A DNA stretch of 64,000 nucleotides from Rapana venosa (Eukaryota; Mollusca; Gastropoda; Neogastropoda; Muricidae). Both the position numbers and the translations under genes were made by a program. The stretch spans positions 51,290,293-51,354,292 of the forward strand of contig CM054134.1 in assembly GCA_028751875.1 (NCBI GenBank), read 5' to 3'. The stretch's first letter is position 1, and each line of letters starts with the position of its first letter. Below the pieces are notes generated by a model, which saw nothing but the letters and a program-made list of their open reading frames with translations, was not told the origin of the DNA and ran no database searches. Positions 1 through 13,200 of this stretch are shown here, in pieces.

Positions 1-3000
1 TCCATGGAGGTTGATGATTCATCGGCAAATGGGGAAGTTGATAAAAGTGTCCATTCACAAGCACTGGAAGTGGGCACAGAACAAAATCAAGAGAAGGAGG
101 TTAAAACTGAAGCATCATTGAAAGCGTCCAGTGAGAACGGTGAGAGTTCAAAGTGCGGCAGTATGAAGGGATCCCAGAAATGCACAGATGGGGGTTTAGG
201 CAGCAAACTGCTGAGTAGTTTTGCCAGACACTACGAATCCCTATCTGCTATAGACACGAGTCTCCACAGCTCAGACCTCTCTTTTTCCCCCTGCGTCAGA
301 GGAAGGTGCCTGACACAGCCTGGCATTGAAGATGTGCCGTCAGGGGACCAGGGAAGCTGCAAGGACTGGGGAGAGGAGATGGCTGTGGAGACTGAGGCCC
401 TGTCGTGCAGGCAGTTGTGGCAGCAGGTGTCTACTTGTGTGTCTTCATGGAAGGAGGAGAGCTGTTCTGACAGGCTGCCTGATGGCTGCAGCATTCCTCT
501 GCCTGACTCGTCTTCTGGTCTGGTCTTTGGCAAGGTTTCCCTTGAATCCGGGTTGGTATTGCTCGCTTTTGTATGTGTTTACTTTATTTTGTTAAATGTC
601 ATCAAACTACACTATTCATTTTATATCTGTTTATTTATCATAGGATAAACACACATACACACACAACACACTCTATCTCTCCAGAGCAAGACAAATAAAT
701 TTTTATACAGTTTTCCATCTTGACATCAATCTGTGTCTGAATTATGTTAGGAAATGGACCTATGTATGAAATTGGGGGAAATAAATCAAAACCATTGATA
801 AAGAACATTTTGTTGACAAGTAATTATGATGTTTGAAAGCTCTAAGGCACTTGAAATAACCACCACCCCCGTGGGGATACCGGGGGCCTATCAGTATAAA
901 TAGCATACCCACATTCTGGAAATTCTGTGCTAGAAATTTCCTCTTTTCTATCACTCTCTTTGTTTCTGCCTTGTTCCTTTGCTTCCTGTCACCTTCTTGT
1001 CTATTTTCTGCCTTCTTGGTCCATTCTCCTGCCTTTTTTCCAGAAAGAACTTAAAAGGTAACTATCCTCTCTTGTGCCGAAGTCTGGGCTGGGCCTGACT
1101 TGTCAGGCGCTTAACGGCAGCGTGACGCATTTTCGCTCATATAACAGACAACAATAGTTGCTGTCTGAGCGTTTGACGAAGAACTTGAAATGCGCGTGTG
1201 CGCACACGCACACACACACAAAGACAGGTATTGAATATTAACACAAATTTTGGGGAGATAAGATTCCATGGTGGGGTTTCCTGTCTTGCAGGATCCCAGA
1301 GTCCTACAGTAAAGTGATGACTGAAGTGGGGGACAACCTGCCCTCTACGGTCAGCTGCAGTGCCATTGCTCGGGATTACCTCCCCTCGTTACGATGCATC
1401 AGCCGAGCGGAACACTGTCGTCAGATAGCTAAAACCAAGCGCAGGTATGTAATAAATATAGTTCTAAAAATATATATACCTGTTATGTGATTTAGGAGCT
1501 AAAACCAAGCGCAGGTATGTAATAAATATAGTTCTAAAAATATGTATACCTTTTATGTGATTTAGGTGCAGCTTTTCTAAAAACTTATGATAATGATCAA
1601 CAAAAATGTCAGTTACTAATTTGTTTAAATACTTGTGGCTTTTAAGAAAACCACTCTATTGTAGTGGATGAATGTCAGCTGATGCTTGTGTGTTTGTATG
1701 TTCTTCAGTTTGCTCATCTCATAATCTGACTGCTTGTCTAGATGTTGGTATGTGTGCATTGCTGTGTTTTTTGTTGGTTTAAAAAAATATATATATTATT
1801 AAAAGATAGACATTTGGTTTTTGAACAGACTGACCAATGGTTATTATGGCTGTGGTTTCATTATCTCTACTGACGTCAGCAGAGGTCCAGATGCATGCTG
1901 CAGTTATGTATTCTTAGATTGCTAGTTCTTCTTCTTCTTCCTTTTTTGTCATGTTTCTCCCAGGGGAGGTTTGACATTGATGAGTTTTCTCCATCTCTCT
2001 CTGTTTTGAGCTTCCTCCTTATTTATGCCCCTTTCTCTAAGATCATCTGCAATACAGGTAGCCCAGGTTTTGCTAGGTCTTCCCTTTGGTCTCTTTCCAT
2101 CCACTACGAAGTTCATTGCTCTTTTTATGATGTGGTCTGCTTTCCATTGAACGTGCTACTAGCTACAGACTTCAGATCATCAACTTTGCACATTCTCCAT
2201 AGTTCTTTATTCATGATCCTGTCTTCCCATTTGATCTTTGTCATGTAGCGTAGCATTCGGTTTTCACAGCTCTTCAACAAATGTTCGACGTTTTTGTGAA
2301 AACCCTTATCTCCGAACCATACAGGAGAACAGGTCTAATGCAGGCCTTGTATATCAGACAGCATCTCTCCAGTGGGATTTTCTGATTTCCGAGCAGACTT
2401 GCCAATTCTTTCCATTTCTTCCAAGCACTCGCAATCCTGGTTCTGACAGCTAACTCAGATTTTGCTTCGCAGCTTATCATCTCTCCTAGGTAGCAGAATT
2501 CGTCTACCACTTCTATCTTCCCTTGTTCGAATTCTGGCTCCTTTCCTGCATCGGTATTGTCTTCACACTTCTTATTCATACAACTAGGGCAGACATACTC
2601 TGTCCTCCTTCTTCAGACTTTTGAGCGTCTTTTGTGACACCAATATGAGCAACAAGTAGGTTGCTAGTTGCACGGTGCTTTTAGTTTTGAAGTTGTAGCC
2701 CTCAGGGCATTCTCAACACTAACATGACAGTACAGTGGTCAGAAATTTAAAGCTTAATTAACAAGTCTGATGTGTGAGGCAGATAACACCGCGCTATGAT
2801 GTGGCCCTTGTCCTCCCTTCAGTAAGCCTCACCAGCTGTTCAGTGGGGGTGGGGTTGTAGTCTGTGACCTGTATGCATCTTGCTACTGTGTGCTTTCAGT
2901 AGAGATTTTTCAGGAGGTAAGGGGATGTTGGAGGTAGTGTTTTTGGTTGGTTTTATATTTGGGGCATGTGTGAGGGCGTGGACAGTTGAACACTAAAGAA

Positions 3001-3310
3001 CCTTTTATCCTGTTTTTTCAGTTGTAGTCTTTCACAGTGAAACCAAACCCAATCCATGCAGCTGGTGTGTGTATACACACGTGTGTTCACCATAGTTTTT
3101 AAACTCTTGAGTTCTCATGAGCTGACCATACAGATTCATGTGATCACTACTGACTGCTGATGATTGTTGACAAATGAAGGACTGTTTTGTTGCAGATTCC
3201 ATCATCACTTTGACAGCATTGGTCTGTGCTTGAGCCAGAGGACTGTCGCCGCACTCTCTGCTGATTTCCTGACAGGACAACCAGATAGCTCAGACACCCC
3301 TGTACTGTAG
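1..3310 (+). CDS. ATAD5: ATAD5 C-terminal part (three last exons; 5' end lies outside the window)
   Basis: Exons are about 1..551, 1292..1444 and 3196..3310 (stop TAG). The first exon is open from base 1, so the gene enters from the left. Exon 2 encodes ARDYLPSLRCISRAE and ends KTKRR; exon 3 starts FHHHFDSIGL and holds LSADF. This follows the order of the ATAD5/Elg1 C terminus, where YLP-LR-IC-E is followed by KRRFLHYLEGI and LAADF, a match made from memory of the human protein. ATAD5 forms an RFC-like complex with RFC2-5 and unloads PCNA from chromatin after replication; the AAA+ part is not here. Phases agree: exon 2 starts after one codon base is owed and ends two bases into an Arg codon completed by exon 3. 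The first donor (GG|GTTGGT at 551/552) is weak and was chosen because only phase 2 keeps exon 2 open. Final residues after LSADF have no counterpart I know. Confidence 0.75.
866..1182 (+). repeat. Family-A repeat, full-length copy (TATA-like motif, terminal hairpin)
   Basis: This copy lies in the first visible ATAD5 intron. It begins CCCCCGTGGGGATA, carries CAGTATAAATAGCA, a long pyrimidine-rich middle (TTTCTGCC, TTCCTGTCACC, CCATTCTCCTGCC), then CCAGAAAGAACTTAAAAGG, and ends in the hairpin region CGCTCA...CAGACAACAATAGTTGC...TGAGCG. The 9-mer ACTTGAAAT flanks it at 849-857 and 1183-1191, a possible target-site duplication. I see no tRNA-like A/B box and no poly(A) tail. The family is not one I can name. 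Confidence 0.7.
1427..1566 (+). repeat. 70-bp tandem duplication spanning the ATAD5 exon-2 donor site
   Basis: Bases 1427-1496 and 1497-1566 are nearly identical. The unit holds the last 17 bases of the ATAD5 exon (GCTAAAACCAAGCGCAG), the GTATGT donor and the next ~50 intron bases. The second copy is therefore a perfect decoy of the exon end. The unit also ends in TTTAG, which makes a possible 19-nt microexon (1496-1514) with AG before it and GTATGT after it; including it would shift the frame. Confidence 0.9.
1926..2630 (-). mobile_element. Non-LTR retrotransposon fragment, reverse-transcriptase C-terminal end (broken)
   Basis: On the minus strand the translation contains FCYLGEMISCEAKSELAVRT, AWKKWKELASLL, YKACIRPVLLYGSE and, after a frameshift, CENRMLRYMTKIKWEDRI and [12 protein letters not shown]. 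This is the usual order at the end of RTE/CR1-like LINE polyproteins (thumb, connection and an R-RW motif). At least two frameshifts or stops make it dead. The 3' end is a (GAA)n-type tail, seen as CTTCTTCTTC at about 1927 on the + strand. It lies in the last ATAD5 intron, antisense to the gene. A second copy of the same 3' end is at 29745-29840. Confidence 0.75.
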
Positions 3311-3683
3311 TTTAAATAGCACTGCACAATGTCACTGTAGTCTGGTCATGTTTTGTTCACATGGGATTGTGCTAAATGTCTTGTAAAGCAGGCAGATCTT
3401 GTTAACCGGGTTATCTGATGTCAGGTTATTTATATATTCACAGGTATTTGTTATCATTAATTTCGGGAAATTGTGTATTTGTGTAAAGGTTATGTTTTAT
3501 TTATAAAACATTTCTCTGTCGCCATTGTATTGATGTACTGCATGGGTTGACTAGTGTTTGCATTGATAGTGCACTAAACAGTACTTACTAAACAGGATTG
3601 AAGGCTCTTTTGTAGGGGGGAAAGGGGCGTTTGATCCAGTAACTCCCATCCTGTGGTTAGGTCCTTGCATTTAGAAATGGTTT

Positions 3684-3790
3684 GCTGCCTTGTTCCTTTT
3701 CTTCCTGTCACCTCCTTTTTTGTCTGTTTCTGCCTTCTTGGACCATTCTACAGCCTTTTTTTCCCCAGAAAGACTTGAAAGACAGTAATT
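3684..3790 (+). repeat. Family-A repeat, truncated copy
   Basis: Only the pyrimidine-rich middle is preserved, from TGCCTTGTTCC through GACCATTCTACAGCC to CAGAAAGACTTGAAAGACAG. Both the TATA-like 5' part and the terminal hairpin are missing. Confidence 0.6.
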
Positions 3791-3825
3791 TTCTTCCATG
3801 ACAAAGTTGCATGTATTATCTTTTC

Positions 3826-3831
3826 AATAAA
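3826..3831 (+). promoter_or_regulatory. Candidate ATAD5 polyadenylation signal AATAAA
   Basis: A canonical AATAAA lies 516 bases after the ATAD5 stop, just beyond a truncated family-A repeat. It is the first canonical hexamer I noticed downstream; no transcript evidence is available. Confidence 0.35.
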
Positions 3832-4162
3832 GCTGCCAAAATTCCCCACTTCAGATTTAGAGCCATCTTTTTTGGTAGTAAAATTCTCGGGATACAGCAC
3901 TTATATGAATTTTTGGAGTAGGACCGTCTGGTTTTCATTTTGTTATGATGATAAAATAACATAGACTGCAAGGTTTACCTGTCAGGGTTGATCTCTGCTG
4001 TAACTTTGCTGTGTGATGTTTATTGTGTGACCCAGAATTAGTGTTTTTGTGAAAGATGGGGGCACTGAAGATGTTTATGTAAAAGATGTCAAGTTTTGTT
4101 AACCAAAAAATAAGACATTTTTCTGTTCTGGGAATGCTCAAAACAAAAAACATTTATCCGTT

Positions 4163-4432
4163 GTCTCTCATGAGCGAAAATGCGTTAAGTGCCCGATGAG
4201 TCAGGCCTAGCGCAACCGACTTTTGGCACGGGAGAAAATTGTTATCTTTTAAATCTTTCTGGGGGAAAAAAGGCAGGAGAATGGACCAAAATGACAGAGA
4301 ACAGACAAGAAGGAGGTGACAGGAAGAAACAAGGCAGAAATGAGAGGGATAGAAAAGAGGGAATTCTTTGCACAGAATTTTCAGGTGAGGATGATAATTA
4401 TACTGACAGGTCCCTGGCAACCCCACTGGGAA
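4163..4432 (-). repeat. Family-A repeat, minus-strand copy
   Basis: Read on the minus strand it runs from CCCAGTGGGGTTGCCAGGG through CTGTCAGTATAATTATC, the pyrimidine-rich middle and CTTAACGCATTTTCGCTCATGAG. The terminal hairpin is cut short and the TATA-like motif is altered. Confidence 0.65.
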
Positions 4433-7400
4433 TAGCACAGATAGAGCCAGTTATTGTAATAAAGCAAAATATGATAAAACAAAGATTGCACAACTGTAAG
4501 GCCAGTTCTTGCGCTGTCTCCCTGTAGGAATACAAGGGCTGTTCCTGTGTAAATGGAATCTCTGTATTCTCAGTACACTGTGCTAGCCAGAGATTTCTTC
4601 TTTCTTGTCGCACTGTTTCTGGTATCTGTTTTTTTCTTGCTTCTTACTTACTTGCTTGCTTATTTTTGTATCGTATCAGTCTCTTTATTAGTAGTTTGTT
4701 TAGAAATTTTCTATAATAACCTGTTAACATGGTGCAGTTGTACTTTTTGTTTTTGATGTTGTTGGGTTTGTTTTGTTTTCGTTAGTTTGGTTGGGGTTTA
4801 ATTTTTTTTACAGTTGTCTAGTGGGGATAGGCTTGTTGTCTTAACCAAGGGAATCAAAGTGTCATCTTGTGTGTGTGTATATATTACTTTATACAGACTC
4901 ATCTTACTAAGTTATTTAAGGTGCAAACGAGGGGCTAGAGAGAGAATTGCATTATGGCACAGCCAATTGTCTTTCCACTCAGCATTTTAAGGGGAAGGTG
5001 GGGGGGAGGGATCATATATTTTTATAATCGTTTTATAATCTTTTATTATTTCTTCACAGTCAAGAGTCCTGAAATTCAGCTTGTAAATAAGCATTTTCAT
5101 CATCTGTTTTCACTGTCATGTTGTTGCAGAGAGGAATTTGTATAAGCTTTCTGTGATGAAATAAAACTATGTTCATAGTGTTCAGGCAGCATGAACTGAT
5201 TCAGTATAGACTCGTAAAAGAGCTGGGTGTATGTTTTTCTCAATCATTTGTGTGTGTGTGTTTCTGCCTAAAATATTTAATTTGTGGATTGAACCAGATA
5301 AACCCTTAACTCCCTCGATGGTTTTTAATATTTGAAATGATTTTACGGTTAAAAGAGTTCTCACTCTGTTGAAAGTCTTCGTTGGAAATTTGCCTCTGTG
5401 TGTTGCTGTTTTATTTGCTTGTTCTCTGGTATGCTTAGTTTTCGTGTAGGTGAGTTTACTTTTTTTAGTGCTTTATTCCCTGAATTATTCGGAATATACA
5501 TACAGCATCTCTGTGTCCTAAATTTGCATTTGTTTTTGCTGCAGGAACAGATTTTTGATGACATGTTTTCACAGTGTGAAAATAAAGTGTTGCACGAGTT
5601 TATGTTATTACTATCTTCCCTTGATGTTTTCCATGTTAACAGGTTGGGGGGGGGGGGGGGCTCTTTACTTTAAGAACCTGCAGCTGTATGTGTGTGCATG
5701 CATGTTCAGTGTGTGCACATAATGATCAACTGGAAAACTAGCAAATGCCTAACCTTTTTTTTTAATTCCCCATACAACAAACCTATCATACTGAAAATAC
5801 TTTTGAATAGATTACATTTTAAACATGAAGTCATGTTCCTAGACTTCATGATGTGTTCTGTCTCTTAAACAAGATTTGGGGAGGGGGGAGGGAGGGGATC
5901 ATCAAGATACAGCAAGCTGGTTGTAAGGATGGACCTTAAAATGTTCAGTGACATGCAAATATATGTGGCCATTTCAACTGGAATATTCCATATATTTTGG
6001 GTAATCATAGCTATTAGATTGTTGTCTTTGAAAAGAAGAGGTTTGCCCTAAATATGTGGGGATTTCTTTATCAGTTTGTTTATCTGGAGTCATTCTGTGG
6101 GCAAATGTTTAGGGCTTTTTTGATCTGGAGTCATTCCATGGGCAAGTTATGAAACACATGTATAGACTACAGTCATTGTAATGTTATATCCTCTTGAAAG
6201 CATCTTTCCAAAGATGTCAATAATCTCTGGTGCAGCCAGAGGATATTTATAACCTTTTTTTTTTTAAATTTCCCTGGAACATTGTCTCCCTTTAACATCA
6301 AACCATACTAACAATTCTGGTACCAAGTATTTAACTTTTTTGGTAGCACATCCATTGTATGCTCACTGGCAGCAATTTGCTACTGGGGGTTTGGGTCCAG
6401 AGGCGGGGTGGTATACAGCAACAGCAAAATGCTAACATCACATCAGGATTGTTATTGAATCTTACTGCTCATGAGTGACTTCACTCAAGACGTATTACTG
6501 TGTGTATTGGAAAACTAATATTTAAAAAAATGGGAGTAAGGAAATCTTTCTGTCATGATGATGATGATGATAACAGTTTTTTTCCCCATCATGGGACATT
6601 GAAGAGTATGTGAATATGACAGGACTGTCATAAGTTTACTTGTTGTCCTGTTGAGGTGTGCTTGTATTTTTTTAACACTTTTCTTGAATAAATTCCGTTT
6701 AAACCAAGAGGTTAAAGGACAAGTCTGAAGGACAAATTGTACATATATATTATTTGGTGTGGACATGAAATACAAAAAAATAAAATATTTGTATTGATCT
6801 TTATTGTCTTGTGGCATGGCTTGTATTAACCATTTTCAGATGAATTCAAATGTTCTGTTTCTTTCGGGGTTTTGTTGTTTTTTATTTCTATTTCTTCTTA
6901 CTCAAAAATCCACTTTGGAAGACGTACAGAAAGACGTATTCACTTATTACCTCACACCAATGTTGATTATAGGCTGCACCATTGATGGATTCCCACATAC
7001 TTTGCTGTCTGGGCGCAAAAAGAGTCAGCTTTGATTTGTCTGCAAGATATAGCGCTATATAAATGCCATTCATTATTATTATTATTGAAAACAAATGTGC
7101 AGTTTTGCCCTATCAAGCACAAAAATTAAAGGTCAGGTCACTGAAAGAAGGGTGTGTCGTCATGGCTGCTGTGTGTAACCTGTTTAAAGTACAACCTAAG
7201 AGCCCTTTTCTGTCGATATTTGATGGGTTGAGCACTAATTCTGACCAACCATTGTTTCCCTTTCTAGCCTACTACTGCCACATTTTGCTTTAAAAACAAG
7301 ATGGGGAGCAATGTGAAAGTCAGGTTTTATTCAGAAAACAATGAGCAAAAGAGAACAGCAGAGACAAGATTCAGAGGGCCTGAGTTTAAATCTGACAACT

Positions 7401-8082
7401 AGGAAAGATTTGCTCTTTGTCACCTTGTCAATATTAAGTGCTTTGCTTTGTGCACTGGTTGGTCGGTGCATTGTCTCATTGGTTTGGGTATGTTGCTGGT
7501 CATTTTAATTTTGATTTACGTCCCAGCAGTCATTTCTGAGTAATAGGAAGTTATCAATGTATGATGGCAACTGGTCGTGCAAAGAGCAGAAGACAAAAAT
7601 AGTAATAGTGTCGGAGATCAAGAACTTGCAGAAGTAAATAGAAGCAATCATGTGATATATATATAATTTTAATCCAACTTGACCATTGCATTAGCCAAGT
7701 CAATCCAGTTGTTAATGGTCAACACTGTATCCAAAGACAGTTTTGGTAACTGGGGGGGGGGGGGAATAATGGAGAGAGGGGTAGAGTATAGGATGACATT
7801 TTGCCATCATACATTAGTATTTATTTGAGTAAGTTCACTATTTAAAAACAAACAAAAAGAGCACCTTCTCAATCTCATTTGACAGACAACCCAAATATGT
7901 TAGGATTAACTTTATTAACTCCATTCACTCAAAAAAAAAAAAAACGAAAAAAACCTTCCTTCACTCATCCCCTCCAACCCCTCTCCCCCTCACAATGCAC
8001 CAAATTTCCATTCGAACAGCTCATTTCACCCCCTTCCTCTCCATGCAGCAAACACCCTCATACAGACACTCACACACAGAGA

Positions 8083-8135
8083 AAAAAAGCACATAAGTGC
8101 TTATTCCATTATCCTCGATGTAAAAGAATGAACAT
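8083..8135 (+). repeat. Family-B SINE tail fragment
   Basis: Only the terminal segment is present: AAAAGCACATAAGTGCTTAT followed by TCCATTATCCTCGATGTAAA. The same tail occurs in the copies at 27050, 29060 and 63690. Confidence 0.5.
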
Positions 8136-9119
8136 ACACACACACATACAGGAAAGAGGGGGGTGCACACACAAAAAAGAGGGGGTGCATGAGTGTGTAC
8201 CTACAAAGGTTGGGTTGTGGTAGTGATTTAAAAGATTGAATCAGCCACAACTGGGAAATGACTACAGGTGTCTCAAGACTCGTCACAGTTATTACTGTCA
8301 GTGGGTCTGAATGAACAAAGCAATTACAGGGGTGTCTTCATAATAATGACATTATGTAACATCTTAACAATGTCAATACACAGCAAAACGTCCCTTTCCC
8401 TTTTGCGCAGGTTTGTAGGAGGGTGGTCCCCCTTTTTTTTTTATATGGGGGACTTCTGTCCAGTTTCAAAAATCAACACTGTACACTGAAAGCATGATGA
8501 TATACATGTTTGCAATTCATGTACATCCCATAGCTTACTGTATAACAGAACTTACGGTCAAAAACATCACAAGGCATCATCACAGCTTATAATGCACAAA
8601 AAGGATTTAAGTGACTCCATGAACAACACAAACAGCCCTGCAAAAAGCCAGATTATGAAAAATCCAATTATGCAGGTTATGTTACATGCAAAATTCAGAA
8701 TAGATGAAACTCGAGAGTGACATTCCACAGGAAAGCATAAACAAAGTCTACTGTTCCTTTCCCTTCACACTCTAGTGATGAACATTTTGCCAGAGAACGT
8801 CCTTACTGGCAAGCTCTATCAACTGTATGATAACATACATTTTGTCTTTTCACCAGGAGACCAGCAATCAAATCACCTCTCAATGCCTGGAGATTAAGAT
8901 CACCATGTAAACAATCTGGACAACAATTTTGAGAATGTAAACAGTCATCAGTGTGACTGATTCATGCTTTAGTCAGACCTACATGCCATCATGTAGGACA
9001 CGGTTTTAGTTTTGATATAAATGAATATAATTTAGCACTCTTAAGAAAAGATTTTTTCCCCTGACTAGTAAGGGTTAGCTGCATTCCAACTTCAAGGATT
9101 GTGTCTAAACATGACACCT

Positions 9120-9402
9120 GTGTGCATGCGGTTTTGTTGGTTTATTATTTTTTCTATTTTGTCTTCTTACCAGCATGAAATGGCCTACTCTTCCGTGGAA
9201 TGAGTTTTTAATGTGTGTACAATATGTTCTGCGTATGTTGGCACACAGGGCCTTTGGTTTATAGTCTTATCCACAGGACTTTGACATTCAGTTCCATTTT
9301 CCTGTCAAACTGGGAAGAAAGGGCAAGGCTGGGATTGAAACCCAGAACCTCGCTGTTTACTTGTTAAGGTGAACGTCTTAACTGTCATGCCACCTTTCCT
9401 CG
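9120..9402 (-). repeat. tRNA-derived SINE, family B, minus strand
   Basis: Read on the minus strand it has a tRNA-like head with a B-box-like GGGTTTCAATCCC, then the shared body with TAAACCAAAGGCCCTGTGTG and GAGTAGGCCATTTCATGC. It matches the better preserved copy at 27050. Confidence 0.6.
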
Positions 9403-10259
9403 TGGGCAGGGTTTTGATAGCTTGACATTGATCATAAAACCTACTATGGCTGGGTTAGCTCAAACATCTCCTCCCTCAATCAGTAGTATTTCCCTTAGCT
9501 GTGAAAATGATACTTGATGTACTATGAGCATCAAAGTCCATTTTCTGTTACATACTGAAATACCAGATTGCAGCGTACTACTCTGCTTTACAAACAATGT
9601 GACCTGTTTCATTTCAGTTTCACTTCCATGCTTGCAATGCATTCATGAGAAGTTTTTTATCAGCAAAACCAATGCAACTTGTCACTGGAAAGATGTGCAG
9701 AAAGTCCCAGTGACTAACTTTGGTAATATATATATAATTACCAAGGAGTTTAAGTTTCTAAGTGATGAGTTTAAGTTTCCAAAGTCTGTGCTGAACTGGT
9801 AAAAATTAATGACCCCACACAAAATGATTTTGTTGGGTTATTTTTACCACAAGTGAATCCAATATTCTGTACCTTCAGTTAACATGGATAACACAATTGG
9901 AAAAGTGTCCACAAGATGCAGATAGCTGCCCCCATATCAGATGTACATTCCTGAGATAATGCCAATTTTGCTCTCTCTCTCTCTCACGCACACATACACA
10001 CACAGAATTTGGCTTGAAATGCAGACGTTAGCAGTTGGTAAACAATGTACACTACACAGGATTTGACTCCAATTTTGTAAATACATCACATCATATTTCA
10101 AACATGCATGTGCGCACACACACTGCACGCTCTCCATATTTTTGGTTAGTTAAAATCTCTCATGGTTGTAATCAAATTGGGGGCATAATATCAATTTGTC
10201 CCTTCTCAATGGATGGGGAATCTTGATGTCAAGAATCTGCAGACAGTAAATCCTCAGAT

Positions 10260-13200
10260 CTAAGGTACTTGGAATCGTGGATTCTGCTCTGAAAGACGCA
10301 TTTTCAGTTGATGAAACAGACGTTGTGTCACATGCATTGTCAACTGTGGTCGAGGATGAGAATGACCATTGTTGCTGCCATGTTCATCAAGTTCTGTAAC
10401 TCTGTCAGACTCTCCTTCCACTTTGTTCTGTTTGGCTGCCTTTGTTCTGAAGTGCAAACCATGGCCTGAAACAAAGCAATAACTGCGTTTCAAACTTACA
10501 AGCAATAACTGCATTTCAAACTTGAGAATTCTCTTTCCTTTTTTCTCAGTTTTATTTAAAGAACATATAAAAAACAGGTATAAATGCTCTTGCCTGCATT
10601 TGTGCTGACATTGGTTCAAGAACAAGCCACCACCAGGGCAACCTATCAACAGGAGTTTTTCCCCTTGAGATAACAGTACCAACTGCACTCCCCAAAACTC
10701 CAGATGAGACTATAAACCAAGGTACCATGTGCAGATGCATGCAGAACATCTTGCACACACGTTAAAAACTCATTCCACCTTTTGGTAGAGTAGGCCACTG
10801 CATGCCAGAAGGAACAGATGATAAAATTTTAAGAAAATACATGCACACAGATGTAGTGTTTCGATACCACCCCTCAAGTCAGAATGCAGCTACCTTAATG
10901 GTGGGTAGCAAAAATGGTCGCATAAGCAAAGTCTCACAATTGGTAAACTTCAGGAGTTCTAGCTGAGGTACAAAATGAACAAGAATGTAAAAAAAAGAAT
11001 GACCCACCTTCACAGTCCAAAATTTCCTTCGATGCTTTTTCACGACAACAGCGTTTACACAGTGCATGTTCACATTTTGATCCCTGCAACAATTACTCAG
11101 ACTGATCAAGACAAGTGTTTAAAACTGTCAAGCTTCTATTCATCAATCTTAATAATGGTCATGGGTTGGAATATTTCCGCTGCCTGACAAATTTGGGGGA
11201 GGGGGAGGAAGGGAGGATTTTATGACCTCACAAGAGTTAACATTAGTATTGATTCCACCCCTCTCCTCAGAAAGTCTTTGAACAAGACTATAAACTGAGG
11301 TCCTGTGTACAAACAGAGAACATTTTGTGCACACATTTAAATACTATCAACAGTGCGCAAATCCAGCATCTCTCAGTCAAAGGGCCAGTGCTAAAATTAG
11401 CATGCCCCTTCCTTTTACAAAATCTAAGTATGGTCAGTTCCTGATATACTTAGCACCAGTTAACCCCAGCTGGGATGAAACAGATAGCAGCTGAGAGGAG
11501 CTTAAAGTGGGGGAAAGTGACAACTGTGTATCCACCTTTCATGGAAAGGGAAGCCAGATATAGCCAGTGGCTTGTATAACACAAACAAGACATACCCAGC
11601 ATGTATCCAGCTACCTAGAGAGGGATGGGCTCTGCCAGGGCTGACATGCCCATAAAACTTTTCTTTTAAACCATTGCAAAGCCACACTTCCTCAAGAAAG
11701 TTATTTACTGTATTACTGGCAAAACAAACAAACAAACAAAAAATGTATTCATGGTATGACATGAACAGAAATAAGATGAGAATGATTGCGAGGCTTGATA
11801 TCTTAAAAGTCATTCACTGGTAAAGGAGGCATCTTAAATAAAAGTAAAAGCACCACACTGTCAAGCTAAGTCTCAATATCCCAGTTCGTGTTAGTGAGTT
11901 GTTGTACCTGACAGGTCTAATACACACAACTTAAAACTCAAAGTCTAGATTCACTCGACAGTTTGTTTAGTTGTCCAGTACCTATCGCTCATTCACACTT
12001 TCACTCCATGGGCTAACACAACTTAAAAATTAAGTAAAAAAAAGAATGTTTAAATCAAAGTCTTGATTCACTTGACGGTTTGTTTAGTTGTTCAGTACCT
12101 ATCGCTCATTCACACCCTCCCTCAATCCATACCTTAGGGTTGGGACAGGTAGAGCAAGTGTCAAACTTCTGTTTCTTTGCCGGGTCAAAGTTCTTGGTTG
12201 GATGCTTCAGGCGTTTCTTCAGCTGCCTTTTGGATAACCCGTCTTCTCGGATCCTCTCTAGACTCTCCTCCCTCTTCTGGTTCAGCTGGTCCCGGATTTC
12301 CCTTTTGGCAGGATCGGAGTTGACGTCCGGTCTGAAAAACGCTTCACAGTTTACCTTTGTTATCATCGTAGTTCTAACGGGTGTGTCATAAACGCTTCTG
12401 AAAACTTCTGGTATGTATCTCAGAGCTTATTACTCCATAAATCGCAGAGTATTTTGAAAATCAACATTCCACATAATCTACAATTCATTTTTTAATCAAT
12501 CTGTAAAAAAAAAATTCAATCTGTACAGTTAAAACATTATTTGTGCACTTACTCTATAAATTGCAGAGTATTTTGAAAATCAACATACATTTCATTATAT
12601 TCTACAGTTTTTTTTACAATCAATCTGTACAGTTACGATTTATAATTTGTGCACAACAGTAGCTGGCACAGTTAAAGCGTCTCTCCTCAAATACATAAAT
12701 ATGACTGACTTCTCCCTCAACTCACTGATACATTGTTGAGATAGTGCATTGAATTTTTCGGGCAGTGAGTTGTGAGCAGGCTGAACCTGGCGGAGCCTAC
12801 ACCTCTCCAGGTACAAGGTGCATGCTGTGTATTATCATATCATCTATGACACATGTCATGTTTGGCCTACTCTTCAAAAATGTATGGGGTTTTGATAATT
12901 ATGTGCCCAAGATCCCCTACATGCACACAGGACTGCACCCTCGGCATCAGATCACAGGATCAATGCTCTTACCACTGAGCTATCCTGGATAAACTTATAT
13001 CAAATAACTAAACCGTCAACCAAATTTTTCTCTCAATTCTTTACAATCAATTTTTATTTTCAAATAATATGAGAAGTTGTTACAACCCACTGAATCTTTC
13101 CAACCACAGAAATGAGTGTTTCAACAATTTTACTCAAACTAATTACATATGCTGTAAAATTGCCTTTGTGTGGCATCCTTGTCACTATCTGTGTACAATA

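Larger units (their letters stand above)
3311..10259. other. Intergenic spacer between convergent ATAD5 and DUS1L
   Basis: About 7 kb without a recognisable gene. It contains the two family-A repeats at 3684 and 4163, poly-G runs (about 5643-5660 and 7753-7764), a GAT microsatellite near 6556, a phrase GATATAGCGCTATATAAATGCC followed by ATT repeats (7046-7085) of a kind often seen at repeat tails, and a SINE copy at 9120-9402. The 3' UTRs of both genes must lie here. ORFs in this stretch are short and show no family signature. Confidence 0.6.

Noticed and set aside
552..648. Extension of the first ATAD5 reading frame to base 648
   Set aside because: The last 32 residues are hydrophobic, low-complexity and not like ATAD5; phase with the next exon requires an end at about 551.
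8040..8220. A 114-codon ORF rich in Lys, His and Thr at 7879-8223
   Set aside because: Driven by an A run, CA repeats and a SINE tail; no protein-family features.
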